Positions 1 to 6,546 of a stretch of 14,457 nt of DNA are shown here, one piece after another. Made by a program: the position numbers and the translations under genes. This DNA comes from JALYUA01 sp038229875 (GTDB lineage: Bacteria; Acidobacteriota; Thermoanaerobaculia; UBA5066; Gp7-AA6), in contig JBBROA010000105.1 in NCBI GenBank assembly GCA_038229875.1, forward strand, positions 1-14,457, read 5' to 3'. The notes below the pieces were generated by a model that ran no database searches, was not told the origin of the DNA, and saw only the letters and a program-made list of their open reading frames with translations. Positions within the stretch are counted from its first letter, which is position 1. The number at the start of each line of letters is the position of its first letter.

Positions 1-1
1 C

Positions 2-547
2 CTCGCGACGCGGATCCCGCGCGACTCGCCCCGCCGGGAAGCCGCGGCCGCACCGGGAGTGCGCGTGCGCGCGCCTTCCGTTCTTCCGGCGGCGATTCCG
101 ACCGCGCCGCTTCCTTCTCCGACGGCGCTCCCCGAGCCTTCTCCGGTTCCCGCTCGGCCCGCGGCGCCGGCTCCCGTCGCGGTGGAACGGCCGCGTCCGG
201 CCGCCCCGCCGGCGGCTCGCGGCCGCGCGTCGGCCGAGTCCGCTCTCCCGGGGTCGTCGCGGCGCCCCGTCGTGCCCGCGCAAAGCGAGAGCGCTCCCGC
301 GATCGAGCTTTCGCCCGAGCTTCTGCGTGAGTTCGCCAACAGGAGCGTGGGGCTCCGCGTCACGATCGCGGAGGATGGAAGCGTCAAGGAGGCGAGAGTG
401 ATCTCTCCCCTGTGTCCGGAGTGCGACCGCGCGGCCCGAGCTGCGATCCTGCGATACCGCTTCAAGCCTGCGCGCGATTCCGAGGGGCGCCCTGTCGAAT
501 CCACCGTCGGCGTGCCGGTTATAATTCCGGGACCCGAAAACCCGTAA
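2..547 (+). CDS. TonB-family C-terminal domain protein, 5' end missing
   Basis: The reading frame is open to the left window edge, so the true start lies upstream. A GTG at 59 exists but has no convincing ribosome site and would discard coding-like sequence. The visible part is a long Pro/Ala/Arg-rich stretch (codons up to about base 300), typical of the periplasm-spanning linker of TonB proteins. A compact domain follows with the TonB C-terminal pattern: VGLRVTIAEDGSVKEARV, then paired Ala residues before a YRFKPA strand and VGVPVII at the end. In TonB proteins this domain contacts outer-membrane receptors using the proton-motive force. The N-terminal membrane anchor cannot be seen, so the protein could instead be a TonB-domain protein of another architecture. 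A CPEC pair (bases about 416-427) sits in the loop before the last helix, which is unusual. The OmpA-type lipoprotein gene follows after 16 bp, suggesting an operon. Confidence 0.7.
   Translation, partial: LATRIPRDSPRREAAAAPGVRVRAPSVLPAAIPTAPLPSPTALPEPSPVPARPAAPAPVAVERPRPAAPPAARGRASAESALPGSSRRPVVPAQSESAPAIELSPELLREFANRSVGLRVTIAEDGSVKEARVISPLCPECDRAARAAILRYRFKPARDSEGRPVESTVGVPVIIPGPENP
520..525 (+). promoter_or_regulatory. Candidate -10 box (TATAAT) for the OmpA-family gene
   Basis: A perfect TATAAT occurs inside the last codons of the TonB-like gene, in otherwise very GC-rich DNA. It would start transcription near base 532, giving a leader of about 30 nt that contains the GGAG ribosome site of the gene at 564. 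No good -35 hexamer is visible 16-18 nt upstream, so this is only a candidate internal promoter. Confidence 0.3.
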
Positions 548-563
548 ATCCGGAGAAGCGCCC

Positions 564-1247
564 ATGACACGACGCCTGTTCCCTCTTTCGACCCTCGTCC
601 TGGCCGCGCTGGCACTGGCGACCGGCTGCGCGAAACGGCTCGAGCTGAAGATGACGATCGACGTGCTTTCCGAGCCCGGCAAGGCGGAAGTGAAATACCG
701 CAACAAGACGATCGGCGCCGTTCCACAGCGCTTCGAGATCGAGACGTTCGACGACCTCGAGTCGATCCAGGCCACCGCTGCGGAAGGCGAGGTCGTCGAG
801 AAACGCATCCGCATCCTGTCGCCGGAGACGGCGCAGGTCATCTTTCGCTTCGCGAAGGAGCCGTCAGCCTTGGCGAAGAAGCTCGGGGCCGGGAGACTTC
901 TCGTCTTCGAATACTCGGAGAAAGTCTCTTTCGACAGCGCGAAGTCGGACCTGAAGCCGGAGGCGCTCCCGATCCTGAACAAGCAGAAGGAAATCCTGAA
1001 TACCTATTTTCCGAACGCGAAGGCATACGTCTGCGGATACACGGACGCGACGGGGAAAGACGATTTCAACCTCAAGCTGTCGCTCGACCGCGCGAACGCG
1101 GTCTTCAACTACCTGTCGGCGGCCGGCGGCGTCGCGAAGGCCCGGCTCGAGCCTCGGGGCTTCGGCAAGGACTTTCCGATCGAGAGCAATGCGACACCGG
1201 CGGGGCGCGCGGTCAACCGCCGCACGGAAGTCGTCCTGCCTCAGTAG
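564..1247 (+). CDS. OmpA-family peptidoglycan-associated lipoprotein
   Basis: This 227-residue protein starts at an ATG with GGAG 8 nt upstream. Residues 1-22 form a lipoprotein signal: basic MTRR, a hydrophobic core, then LATGC with Cys22 as the probable lipidated residue. Residues about 30-97 look like a small beta-rich PEGA-like domain (VLSEPGKAEVKYRNKTIGAVP). Residues about 113-227 are an OmpA C-terminal domain with FDSAKSDLKPEA, GYTDATG (Asp161), LSLDRANAVFNYL (Arg176) and the closing NRRTEVVL. Asp161 and Arg176 occupy the positions that bind diaminopimelate in this family. The protein most likely sits in the outer membrane and tethers it to peptidoglycan, like Pal. A Cys157 in the strand before GYTD is unusual. 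It follows a TonB-like gene by 16 bp, and its 3' end overlaps the convergent gene's stop by 7 bp. Confidence 0.88.
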   Translation: MTRRLFPLSTLVLAALALATGCAKRLELKMTIDVLSEPGKAEVKYRNKTIGAVPQRFEIETFDDLESIQATAAEGEVVEKRIRILSPETAQVIFRFAKEPSALAKKLGAGRLLVFEYSEKVSFDSAKSDLKPEALPILNKQKEILNTYFPNAKAYVCGYTDATGKDDFNLKLSLDRANAVFNYLSAAGGVAKARLEPRGFGKDFPIESNATPAGRAVNRRTEVVLPQ

Positions 1248-1861
1248 TCGAGCGTGAGCGTGCCGAACCGGCCCGCGTCGTGGAAATCGACCGGGTCGCG
1301 GTAGAGCGGAGACCAGGAGGAGAGCTCGTCCGGCGATTTTGCCCCGCCGCGGTCCACCCGGAAGAAGTTCGCGAGCCAGACGCGCGGAATCGGGCCGGCG
1401 CACAGGGGCGCGAGGGGAATCGAGAGCAATGCCGACCAGCTCTTCTCGCCCCGCTTGACGCGCGCGGTGTAGCCGGAGCAATTCCAGGCGACGTCGAGGC
1501 AGATCGTCGGCCGGACGAGCCGCGGCGAGAGGACGACCGCGTCGAAAAGCGTGCCGAGCGGATTGACCTCGAACTCGAAGTACACGTGCGGCGGGTCCTG
1601 GGACGTCAGGAACACCTCGAAAACATCCTCCTCCCAGAGAGCATCATCCCGGCGGACCTTCGTCGCCACGAAGCCATCGTCCCGGCCGTCGAACCGGACG
1701 AGGAGGCATCGGTCTCTGAGCCCCAGGCGGATCGACGTCGCCAGACGCGGGGGCTGTCCATCGCCGGCGCGGACGAGGGCGATCGGAGGAAGGGATACGA
1801 GGCGGTCGGTCGGAGCGAGGGAAGGAACGCGCGCCCGTGGCCGCGCGGTCAGAGCTTCCAC
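1241..1861 (-). CDS. Carbohydrate-binding family 9-like protein
   Basis: The protein has 206 residues if it starts at the GTG at 1861; no ribosome site is evident. That GTG overlaps the DUF5777 stop codon by 13 bp, so translation is probably coupled. A longer open frame reaching 2014 would overlap the upstream gene much more and is unlikely. The fold signature is CBM9-like: LWEEDVFEVFL at about 76-85, YFEFEVNPLGTLFDAVV at about 94-110, and a C-terminal block with WLANFFRVDR, SSWSPLYRDPVDFHD and RFGTLTL. Related domains bind sugars, sometimes as stand-alone secreted proteins. No signal peptide is visible from this start, so its location is uncertain. The gene converges with the OmpA-family gene and overlaps it by 7 bp, leaving no room for a separate terminator. 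The family call is confident; the ligand is unknown. Confidence 0.75.
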   Translation of the reverse strand: MEALTARPRARVPSLAPTDRLVSLPPIALVRAGDGQPPRLATSIRLGLRDRCLLVRFDGRDDGFVATKVRRDDALWEEDVFEVFLTSQDPPHVYFEFEVNPLGTLFDAVVLSPRLVRPTICLDVAWNCSGYTARVKRGEKSWSALLSIPLAPLCAGPIPRVWLANFFRVDRGGAKSPDELSSWSPLYRDPVDFHDAGRFGTLTLDY

Positions 1862-2691
1862 TGCCGCACGAGGTTGAAGCCGAGGTAGTAGCTGTGCGGC
1901 GAAAGGCCGGAAAAGTCCGTCGCGATGTACTGATCGACTGTCGTGCCGCGCTGGTTTCCGACGGTGAACGCGAAGCGATGCCGCACGACAGTTTTCTCGA
2001 GTGAGGCGATCCATGCGACACCGTGGGAATCTGCGCGCCCGAGCCTCGAGGCGACCTCTCCCTGAACGTTGATCGTCTTCGTGACCGCGACTGAGATCGC
2101 GCCCGGGACTGTGAAGAGATTCTCGTAAAACGGCTTCGGCGACACGAAGGGCTGGCCGGCGGTCTTCGAGACGTACGTCGGGACCGCGGTCAGGCGGATG
2201 CGCGAGCCGAGGGACACGCCGAAGATCGCCTGCGCGAAGACGCCGTTCCTGTTCTGGAGCCCCACCTGCGTCCGCCAGTCACCGCCGACCCGCACGGCGG
2301 CCGAGAACGGGCCCCGCGAGATCACGTGGTACTTCACGTCGAGCTCGTAGATGTCGAGCCCCGAGGTGCGGTACAGCGAGACGTCGAGGTTTTCGAGCGG
2401 GGTGTAAGCGAGGCCGATGCCGATGTCCGCTCCGGAGTCGAAGGAGTAGAGGGAGTGGATGTCGCTCTGCTCGACCGGCTGCGAGAATCGGTGCGTGAAG
2501 AGGATCGTGAGGGTTCCCTTCCGCGCGACGTCTGCCGACGGAAGATTGATGATGCGTGAGCCCTCCGGGGGGCGCGGCGAAGTCGGGGCTTCGGTCGCGG
2601 GAGCCGGCGGGTCGGTGGCGGCCTGGCCCGTCAGCGTGGCGGAGGAGAGGAGGAAGAGACCGAGCACCGCGAGCGCGTGTTGAATTTTCAC
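1849..2691 (-). CDS. DUF5777 family beta-barrel protein
   Basis: This protein of 280 residues starts at a GTG. The start is fixed by a classic signal peptide (MKIQHALAVLGLFLLSSATLTGQA), after which comes a Pro-rich stretch (about 27-44). The mature part opens with RIINLPSADVARKGTLTILFTHRFSQPV, the hallmark of DUF5777. It continues as alternating beta strands such as ADIGIGLAYTPLENLDVSLYRTS and GVFAQAIFGVSLGSRIRLTAVPTYV, and ends in FNLVRQWKL. Proteins of this family are thought to be outer-membrane barrels; the function is not established. There is no Shine-Dalgarno sequence at the start. A TATACT hexamer 6 nt upstream suggests leaderless transcription. The next gene (CBM9-like) overlaps its stop, so the two probably form a bicistronic unit in which a surface barrel is paired with a sugar-binding domain. 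Confidence 0.8.
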   Translation of the reverse strand: MKIQHALAVLGLFLLSSATLTGQAATDPPAPATEAPTSPRPPEGSRIINLPSADVARKGTLTILFTHRFSQPVEQSDIHSLYSFDSGADIGIGLAYTPLENLDVSLYRTSGLDIYELDVKYHVISRGPFSAAVRVGGDWRTQVGLQNRNGVFAQAIFGVSLGSRIRLTAVPTYVSKTAGQPFVSPKPFYENLFTVPGAISVAVTKTINVQGEVASRLGRADSHGVAWIASLEKTVVRHRFAFTVGNQRGTTVDQYIATDFSGLSPHSYYLGFNLVRQWKL

Positions 2692-2726
2692 GCGCGGAGT
2701 ATAGCGACGGGGCCTCTCTCCGCGCG
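2691..2726. repeat. Inverted repeat flanking the DUF5777 promoter and start
   Basis: CGCGCGGAG at 2691-2699 pairs perfectly with CTCCGCGCG at 2718-2726 across 18 bases. The arm nearest the gene overlaps the first base of the GTG start and the end of the TATACT hexamer. It could be an operator dyad or an RNA hairpin if transcription begins further upstream. Confidence 0.45.
2698..2703 (-). promoter_or_regulatory. Candidate -10 (TATACT) of a leaderless DUF5777 mRNA
   Basis: TATACT lies on the minus strand, followed by 6 bases and then the GTG start at 2691. A transcript initiated at normal -10 spacing would begin at or next to the start codon. No Shine-Dalgarno sequence lies in range; the nearest GGAGAGG is about 21 nt away. 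No TTGACA-like -35 is visible at 16-18 nt. Confidence 0.45.
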
Positions 2727-2782
2727 GACGTTTAACAGCTCTTCATCTGAATCCGAGGTCCGACCCGGGGGGAGCCGCGACG

Positions 2783-3856
2783 TCAGGCGCGCAGAAGTCC
2801 CGCACCCCAGTGCAAACCGGCGCCGAGTGCGGTGAAACAGACGAGGTCGCCCTCCCGCACCCGTCCCGCCTCCTTCGCCTCGTGGAAGACGAGGGGGAGA
2901 GTCGCCGCCGTCGTGTTGCCGTATTTCTGGATGTTGTTGAACACCTTGTCATCGGAGAGCCCGAGCGTCTTCTGGACGGACTCGTTGATACGCAGGTTCG
3001 CCTGGTGCATGAGGAGAAGCGAGAGGCTTTCGAGCGACTCTCCATGTTTCTCGAGCGTCTCACGCACGATCGCCGGCATCGCCGTGGTCGCCAGCCGGAA
3101 CACCTGGCGTCCTTCGACGACCGGGACGGTCCTGTTGTCGGCGTACTGCTCGGGCGAGAAGTAGGGAAACGACGCCGATCCGCCGCCGGGAACGTACAGC
3201 TTGTCCCAGTGAGAGCCGTCGGTCCGCATCTCGAAGCCCAGGAATCCTCTCCCGTCGTCGGCGTCGTGCGCCTCGAGAACGAACGCCCCGCCGCCGTCCC
3301 CGAAGATCACGGCGCGGTCGCGCTGCGCCGTCCCCCAGGCGTGGGCAGCCGGGGAAACGGGCCCGTCGGAGTCGCCGAACATGACGGCCCATTCCGCTTC
3401 GGACCACGGGTACAGAGACGCGTGGCACTCCGCGCCGACTAAGAGGACGCGGCGGTAGGTGCCTGATCGGATGAACGCGTCGCTCACCTGGAGGCCCGAG
3501 AGAAATCCGGCGCACTGCATCCGGATGTCGAGAGCCGGGGTCTGATGAAGGCCGAGCGCGGCGGCGAGGAGACCTCCGTTTCCCGGGAAATAGTGCGCGG
3601 GGGTCATCGTCGCGAAGACGATCAGGTCGATTTCCTCCGCGGCGATGCTCGCGTTTTCGAGCGCCCGCTTCGCGGCTTCGATTCCCAGATCACACGACGA
3701 GGTTCCGCGGCGGGCATAGCGGCGTTCGGCGATTCCGGTCCGCTGGCGGATCCATTCGTCGTTCGTGTCCATGAGACGGGACATTCGTTCGTTCGTGACC
3801 ACTCCCTCAGGCACGAACATTCCGGAGCCTCGAACGACCGTGCGGAGGGGAGACAT
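2783..3856 (-). CDS. fabH: Beta-ketoacyl-ACP synthase III (FabH-like)
   Basis: The family condenses an acyl-CoA with malonyl-ACP to start fatty-acid synthesis in the cytoplasm. The catalytic triad is in place: Cys115 in RMQCAGFLSGL, His284 in LMHQANLRINE and Asn314 in QKYGNTTAATLPL. The N-terminal signature DTNDEWIRQRTGIAERR is at about 30-46, the dimer/nucleotide region is RAVIFGDGGGAFVLEA at 181-196, and the C-terminus GAGLHWGAGLLR matches the family. At 357 residues it is longer than the usual 320 or so. The extra length is mostly an insert of about 30 residues (about 146-180) before IFGDGGGA that contains a second FGDSDG-like motif. No other fatty-acid genes lie nearby, so it may serve a specialised acyl chain rather than housekeeping synthesis. 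OleA-like or other thiolase-fold condensing enzymes are less likely given the HQANLRI motif. Confidence 0.85.
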   Translation of the reverse strand: MSPLRTVVRGSGMFVPEGVVTNERMSRLMDTNDEWIRQRTGIAERRYARRGTSSCDLGIEAAKRALENASIAAEEIDLIVFATMTPAHYFPGNGGLLAAALGLHQTPALDIRMQCAGFLSGLQVSDAFIRSGTYRRVLLVGAECHASLYPWSEAEWAVMFGDSDGPVSPAAHAWGTAQRDRAVIFGDGGGAFVLEAHDADDGRGFLGFEMRTDGSHWDKLYVPGGGSASFPYFSPEQYADNRTVPVVEGRQVFRLATTAMPAIVRETLEKHGESLESLSLLLMHQANLRINESVQKTLGLSDDKVFNNIQKYGNTTAATLPLVFHEAKEAGRVREGDLVCFTALGAGLHWGAGLLRA

Positions 3857-3863
3857 CGGCAGA

Positions 3864-3869
3864 AGTCTA
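3864..3869 (-). promoter_or_regulatory. Candidate -10 (TAGACT) of a leaderless fabH-like mRNA
   Basis: TAGACT is on the minus strand, 7 bases before the ATG at 3856. The sequence between has no purine-rich ribosome site. The hexamer sits immediately downstream of the 3876-3912 inverted repeat. No -35 consensus is evident. Confidence 0.4.
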
Positions 3870-3875
3870 CTGGAG

Positions 3876-3912
3876 GGTCGGTCCTGCTACGGGGCTACGG
3901 GTTGGACCGACC
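3876..3912. terminator. 9-bp perfect inverted repeat between the propeller and fabH-like genes
   Basis: GGTCGGTCC (3876-3884) pairs perfectly with GGACCGACC (3904-3912). The 19-base loop contains a tandem direct repeat, GCTACGGG twice (3886-3901). On the minus strand it lies 17 bp after the propeller stop codon (TAG at 3930-3932) and just before the fabH-like promoter candidate. It could stop transcription from the upstream gene or act as an operator. There is no T-run after it, so it is not a textbook intrinsic terminator. Confidence 0.45.
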
Positions 3913-3929
3913 AGCGAATCTCCGGCGAG

Positions 3930-6461
3930 CTATCTCAGCCTGGCGATCTCCACGTCGCCCGTGCCCCGGTCGATCTGCTCCGTGACCGCGTAGATGCGCG
4001 CGCCCGCGGAGGTCTCGACACGCAGGCGCGCCGCGGACAGGCCGGATCCGCCGAGCGTCGTCAGGACGGCCGGCAGCCTCACGCTGCCCTGCGACCCGAC
4101 TGAAACCGTTCTGCGGCCGACCTCGTTTCCGGACCCGTCGAGTCCGATCACCGTCACGGAGCTGGCGGCGCCCGAGTTGAAGAGCAGGAGGTCCGTGGTC
4201 CGCGCGTCGGTCGTCGGCGCGCCGAGCGACTCGGCGGCGCCCGCAGGCACGATGGCGTCCGACGGCGAGAGCGCGGCCATGAAGGCGCCGTAGTCGCCCT
4301 CGTCGCGGCGGGAGGCCACGCGGGCCGCGACCGCGACCGGCCCATCGGCCGTGAAGGTCACGGCGCCGGCGGTGAGCACTCCGAAGAAGTTCGTCAGAGC
4401 GTCTTCGATCACCCGGCTTCCGCCGGGAGGGAGGGCGATCGTCGCGAGGCGGGGAGCTGCGCCTCCGTTTTCCTGGATGAAGGAGAACGTCACGTTGACC
4501 GGGCGCGTCGAGTCGGGATTTGAAGCAAAGAGGTCCGAGAGCCGGCCCGCGGGGCCGGCGAAATTGGACAGGTTGGGGAACACGCCTTCGGTCTCGGCCG
4601 GAACGGGCGGGACCGTGGCGACATCCGTGCTGCCCCGGTCGAAAACGTTGACATAAGCCTGGACGGAGCCCGAGGCCACCGAGAGACGGACGACGTCGCC
4701 GGGCTCCGGAGCAACGCCGAAGGCACTCGCGGCGGGATTGAACTCGGAGACGACGTTCGTCGTCAGCACGAAACGGCGCGTCCCGCGGACGGTCCCGTCA
4801 GGCGCGACGAGCGTCGCGGTTGCGTCGCCGGCGGCTGCGGTGTACAGGCCGAAAACGGAGACTTCGGAGGCGCGCCCTCCGAGAAAGAGGGTCGTCGAAG
4901 AGCCCTGCCCGAGCGAATCCGACGGCGAGGCGGCGCGCAGGGCGAAACCGAAGGAGGCGCCGTCGTCTCTCAGGCGGGCCGACCGGATCGAAACGGCGAG
5001 GTCGGCGGCGTTGCCGGAAGTCACGCGCACCCGCACGGGCCCGAAGGAGGCGCCGGCGCCGGAGCTCGCGTCGTGAAAGGTATCGGGAAGGATGACGGTC
5101 TGACCCGGATCCACACTGAACGTGGTGCGCGGGGCAAACGATGCGTCGGAGAAGAGATAGAGCATGTCGCCGGAGATCGGGCTCGCGCCGCGATTCACGA
5201 GAGTCGTCTCGATCGCGATCCGTGGACCCGGCGAAACGCCGAACTGAGCGGCCACCGGCACGGTCAGGTCGGACGCCGTTCCCACCGTCTGCAGCACGAG
5301 GTGCACGAGCTTGCCCTCGCTGCCCGTCCAGACGCCCGAGCCGTTCACCTCGATCCCATACGCGTTCACCGAAGGGAACTCGGTCCGCAGGATGCCGGAT
5401 CCGACGACGGTCGTCTTGACGTCCGCCTCCGCTTCCGTCTTTCTCGTGCTGGTGAAGGTGGTCTGGATCGCCAGCGTGTCGCGGATCGTGGCGAGGCGCT
5501 TGTTCGGCGTGCCCAGCACGGAGAGCGTCTCGGGGGTCAGGACGGCGACGCCGGCTGCCGCGATCGTGGGATCGAGGACCACGACGCGCCCGTTTGCTGA
5601 CGGCGCTTCCGCGACGTAGACCCGCCCGTTGAAAATGTCGAAGTGGATCGGGTCGAGGAAGCCGCCGTACGCGGCGATGACGCCGGTCGCGGGATCGAAT
5701 CTGTCCATGCGGTTCCCGGAGAACTCGCAGACCCAGAGCCCGCCGCGGTCGTCGAACTGAAGCTGCGTCGGGTTCAACCTTCCGAGCTTCGGATCGACGA
5801 TCGTCCACGAGGTTTCGGAAGCGGCTCCAGGCACGTAGCGCACGATGCGGTTGTTGCCGAAGTCGGACATCCAGAGCGCGCCGTCCGGGGCGACGACCAC
5901 GTCCGAGTAGGCGAAGGTCTTGCTCGAGCGGTAGTCGATGACGGCGAGGGAAACCGGGTCGACTGACTGAAGCCGGCCGTTGCTCTGCGGGAACCAGAGC
6001 TTCCCGTCCGGCGCGCGGTAGAAGCCAGCCGGCCGCGAGCCGGGGATCACCCATTCGCGGAGCTCGCTGGTCTCCGTGTTCAGCCGCCCGAGAGCCGAGA
6101 ATCCCGCGTCGATTCCGCTCTGACCGTTCTCGATGAACCAGACGTACTTGCCGTCGAGCGTGAAGTCGACCGGATTCGCTCCGAGGTTCTTGTCACCCCG
6201 GATCTGCCACTGCTTGAACGTGACTCCGTCCGGCTGGAGCTGGACGATCCGGTCGTTCGACGGGACCAGGAACCAGACGCTCCCGTCCGGCTGTTCGGAG
6301 AGGTTGACGCCGGTGACGAATCGGCCGTTCTCCGTGGTCCAGGTGGTAGCCGAAACGACGGACGTCGGGGTGGGAGTGGGAGCCGGAGTCTGGGCGAGGG
6401 CTCCGCCCGCGACTAGAAGAAAGAGAGCGCCGGAGAGGAAAAATCGCGAGGAATAGGGCAT
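3930..6461 (-). CDS. Secreted Vgb/SMP-30-like beta-propeller protein with C-terminal repeat modules
   Basis: The start chosen is the ATG at 6461, giving 843 residues, because a signal peptide begins there (MPYSSRFFLSGALFLLVAGG, cleavage after ALA at about 23). The frame stays open to 6575 but that part would run into the divergent gene. A short PT-rich linker follows (QTPAPTPTPT). Residues about 45-300 are a beta-propeller of the streptogramin-lyase/SMP-30 type, with repeating blades: EQPDGSVWFLVPSNDRIVQL, APDGALWMSDFGNNRIVRYV, FDDRGGLWVCEFSGNRMDRF. Residues about 390-843 hold roughly four diverged beta-rich modules of about 90-115 residues. Two end in related SPSD motifs (ASPSDSL near 511, LSPSDAIVPA near 732) and two in DRG[ST]xDV (near 608 and 831). 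It is exported and probably acts at the surface or outside the cell. Enzyme activity versus a purely binding role cannot be decided here. Confidence 0.8.
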   Translation of the reverse strand: MPYSSRFFLSGALFLLVAGGALAQTPAPTPTPTSVVSATTWTTENGRFVTGVNLSEQPDGSVWFLVPSNDRIVQLQPDGVTFKQWQIRGDKNLGANPVDFTLDGKYVWFIENGQSGIDAGFSALGRLNTETSELREWVIPGSRPAGFYRAPDGKLWFPQSNGRLQSVDPVSLAVIDYRSSKTFAYSDVVVAPDGALWMSDFGNNRIVRYVPGAASETSWTIVDPKLGRLNPTQLQFDDRGGLWVCEFSGNRMDRFDPATGVIAAYGGFLDPIHFDIFNGRVYVAEAPSANGRVVVLDPTIAAAGVAVLTPETLSVLGTPNKRLATIRDTLAIQTTFTSTRKTEAEADVKTTVVGSGILRTEFPSVNAYGIEVNGSGVWTGSEGKLVHLVLQTVGTASDLTVPVAAQFGVSPGPRIAIETTLVNRGASPISGDMLYLFSDASFAPRTTFSVDPGQTVILPDTFHDASSGAGASFGPVRVRVTSGNAADLAVSIRSARLRDDGASFGFALRAASPSDSLGQGSSTTLFLGGRASEVSVFGLYTAAAGDATATLVAPDGTVRGTRRFVLTTNVVSEFNPAASAFGVAPEPGDVVRLSVASGSVQAYVNVFDRGSTDVATVPPVPAETEGVFPNLSNFAGPAGRLSDLFASNPDSTRPVNVTFSFIQENGGAAPRLATIALPPGGSRVIEDALTNFFGVLTAGAVTFTADGPVAVAARVASRRDEGDYGAFMAALSPSDAIVPAGAAESLGAPTTDARTTDLLLFNSGAASSVTVIGLDGSGNEVGRRTVSVGSQGSVRLPAVLTTLGGSGLSAARLRVETSAGARIYAVTEQIDRGTGDVEIARLR

Positions 6462-6468
6462 TCGGCGG

Positions 6469-6474
6469 ATGATA
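6469..6474 (-). promoter_or_regulatory. Candidate -10 (TATCAT) of a leaderless propeller-gene mRNA
   Basis: TATCAT on the minus strand is followed by 7 bases and the ATG at 6461. No Shine-Dalgarno sequence precedes the start. It lies in the 85-bp divergent region shared with the radical SAM gene. No -35 consensus is seen. Confidence 0.4.
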
Positions 6475-6486
6475 ACGCACGCGTTT

Positions 6487-6504
6487 CGGCGGGCATTTCC
6501 GCCG
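6487..6504. repeat. Inverted repeat in a divergent intergenic region
   Basis: CGGCGG (6487-6492) and CCGCCG (6499-6504) are separated by GCATTT. It lies between two divergently transcribed genes, where it could be a shared operator. The 6-bp arms are short and GC-rich, so chance is a real possibility. Confidence 0.25.
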
Positions 6505-6546
6505 CGAGCGATCTGTTTTCGCTTTTCGAGCTTCGGGGTTATTTCT

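Noticed and set aside
864..1481. 205-codon antisense frame over the OmpA-family gene
   Set aside because: It is a low-complexity Arg/Leu shadow frame; both real genes in the area have convincing domains.
6469..6546. Upstream ATG for the radical SAM gene
   Set aside because: It adds 26 residues (MITHAFRRAFPPRAICFRF...) not expected in the family and lies inside the divergent promoter region.
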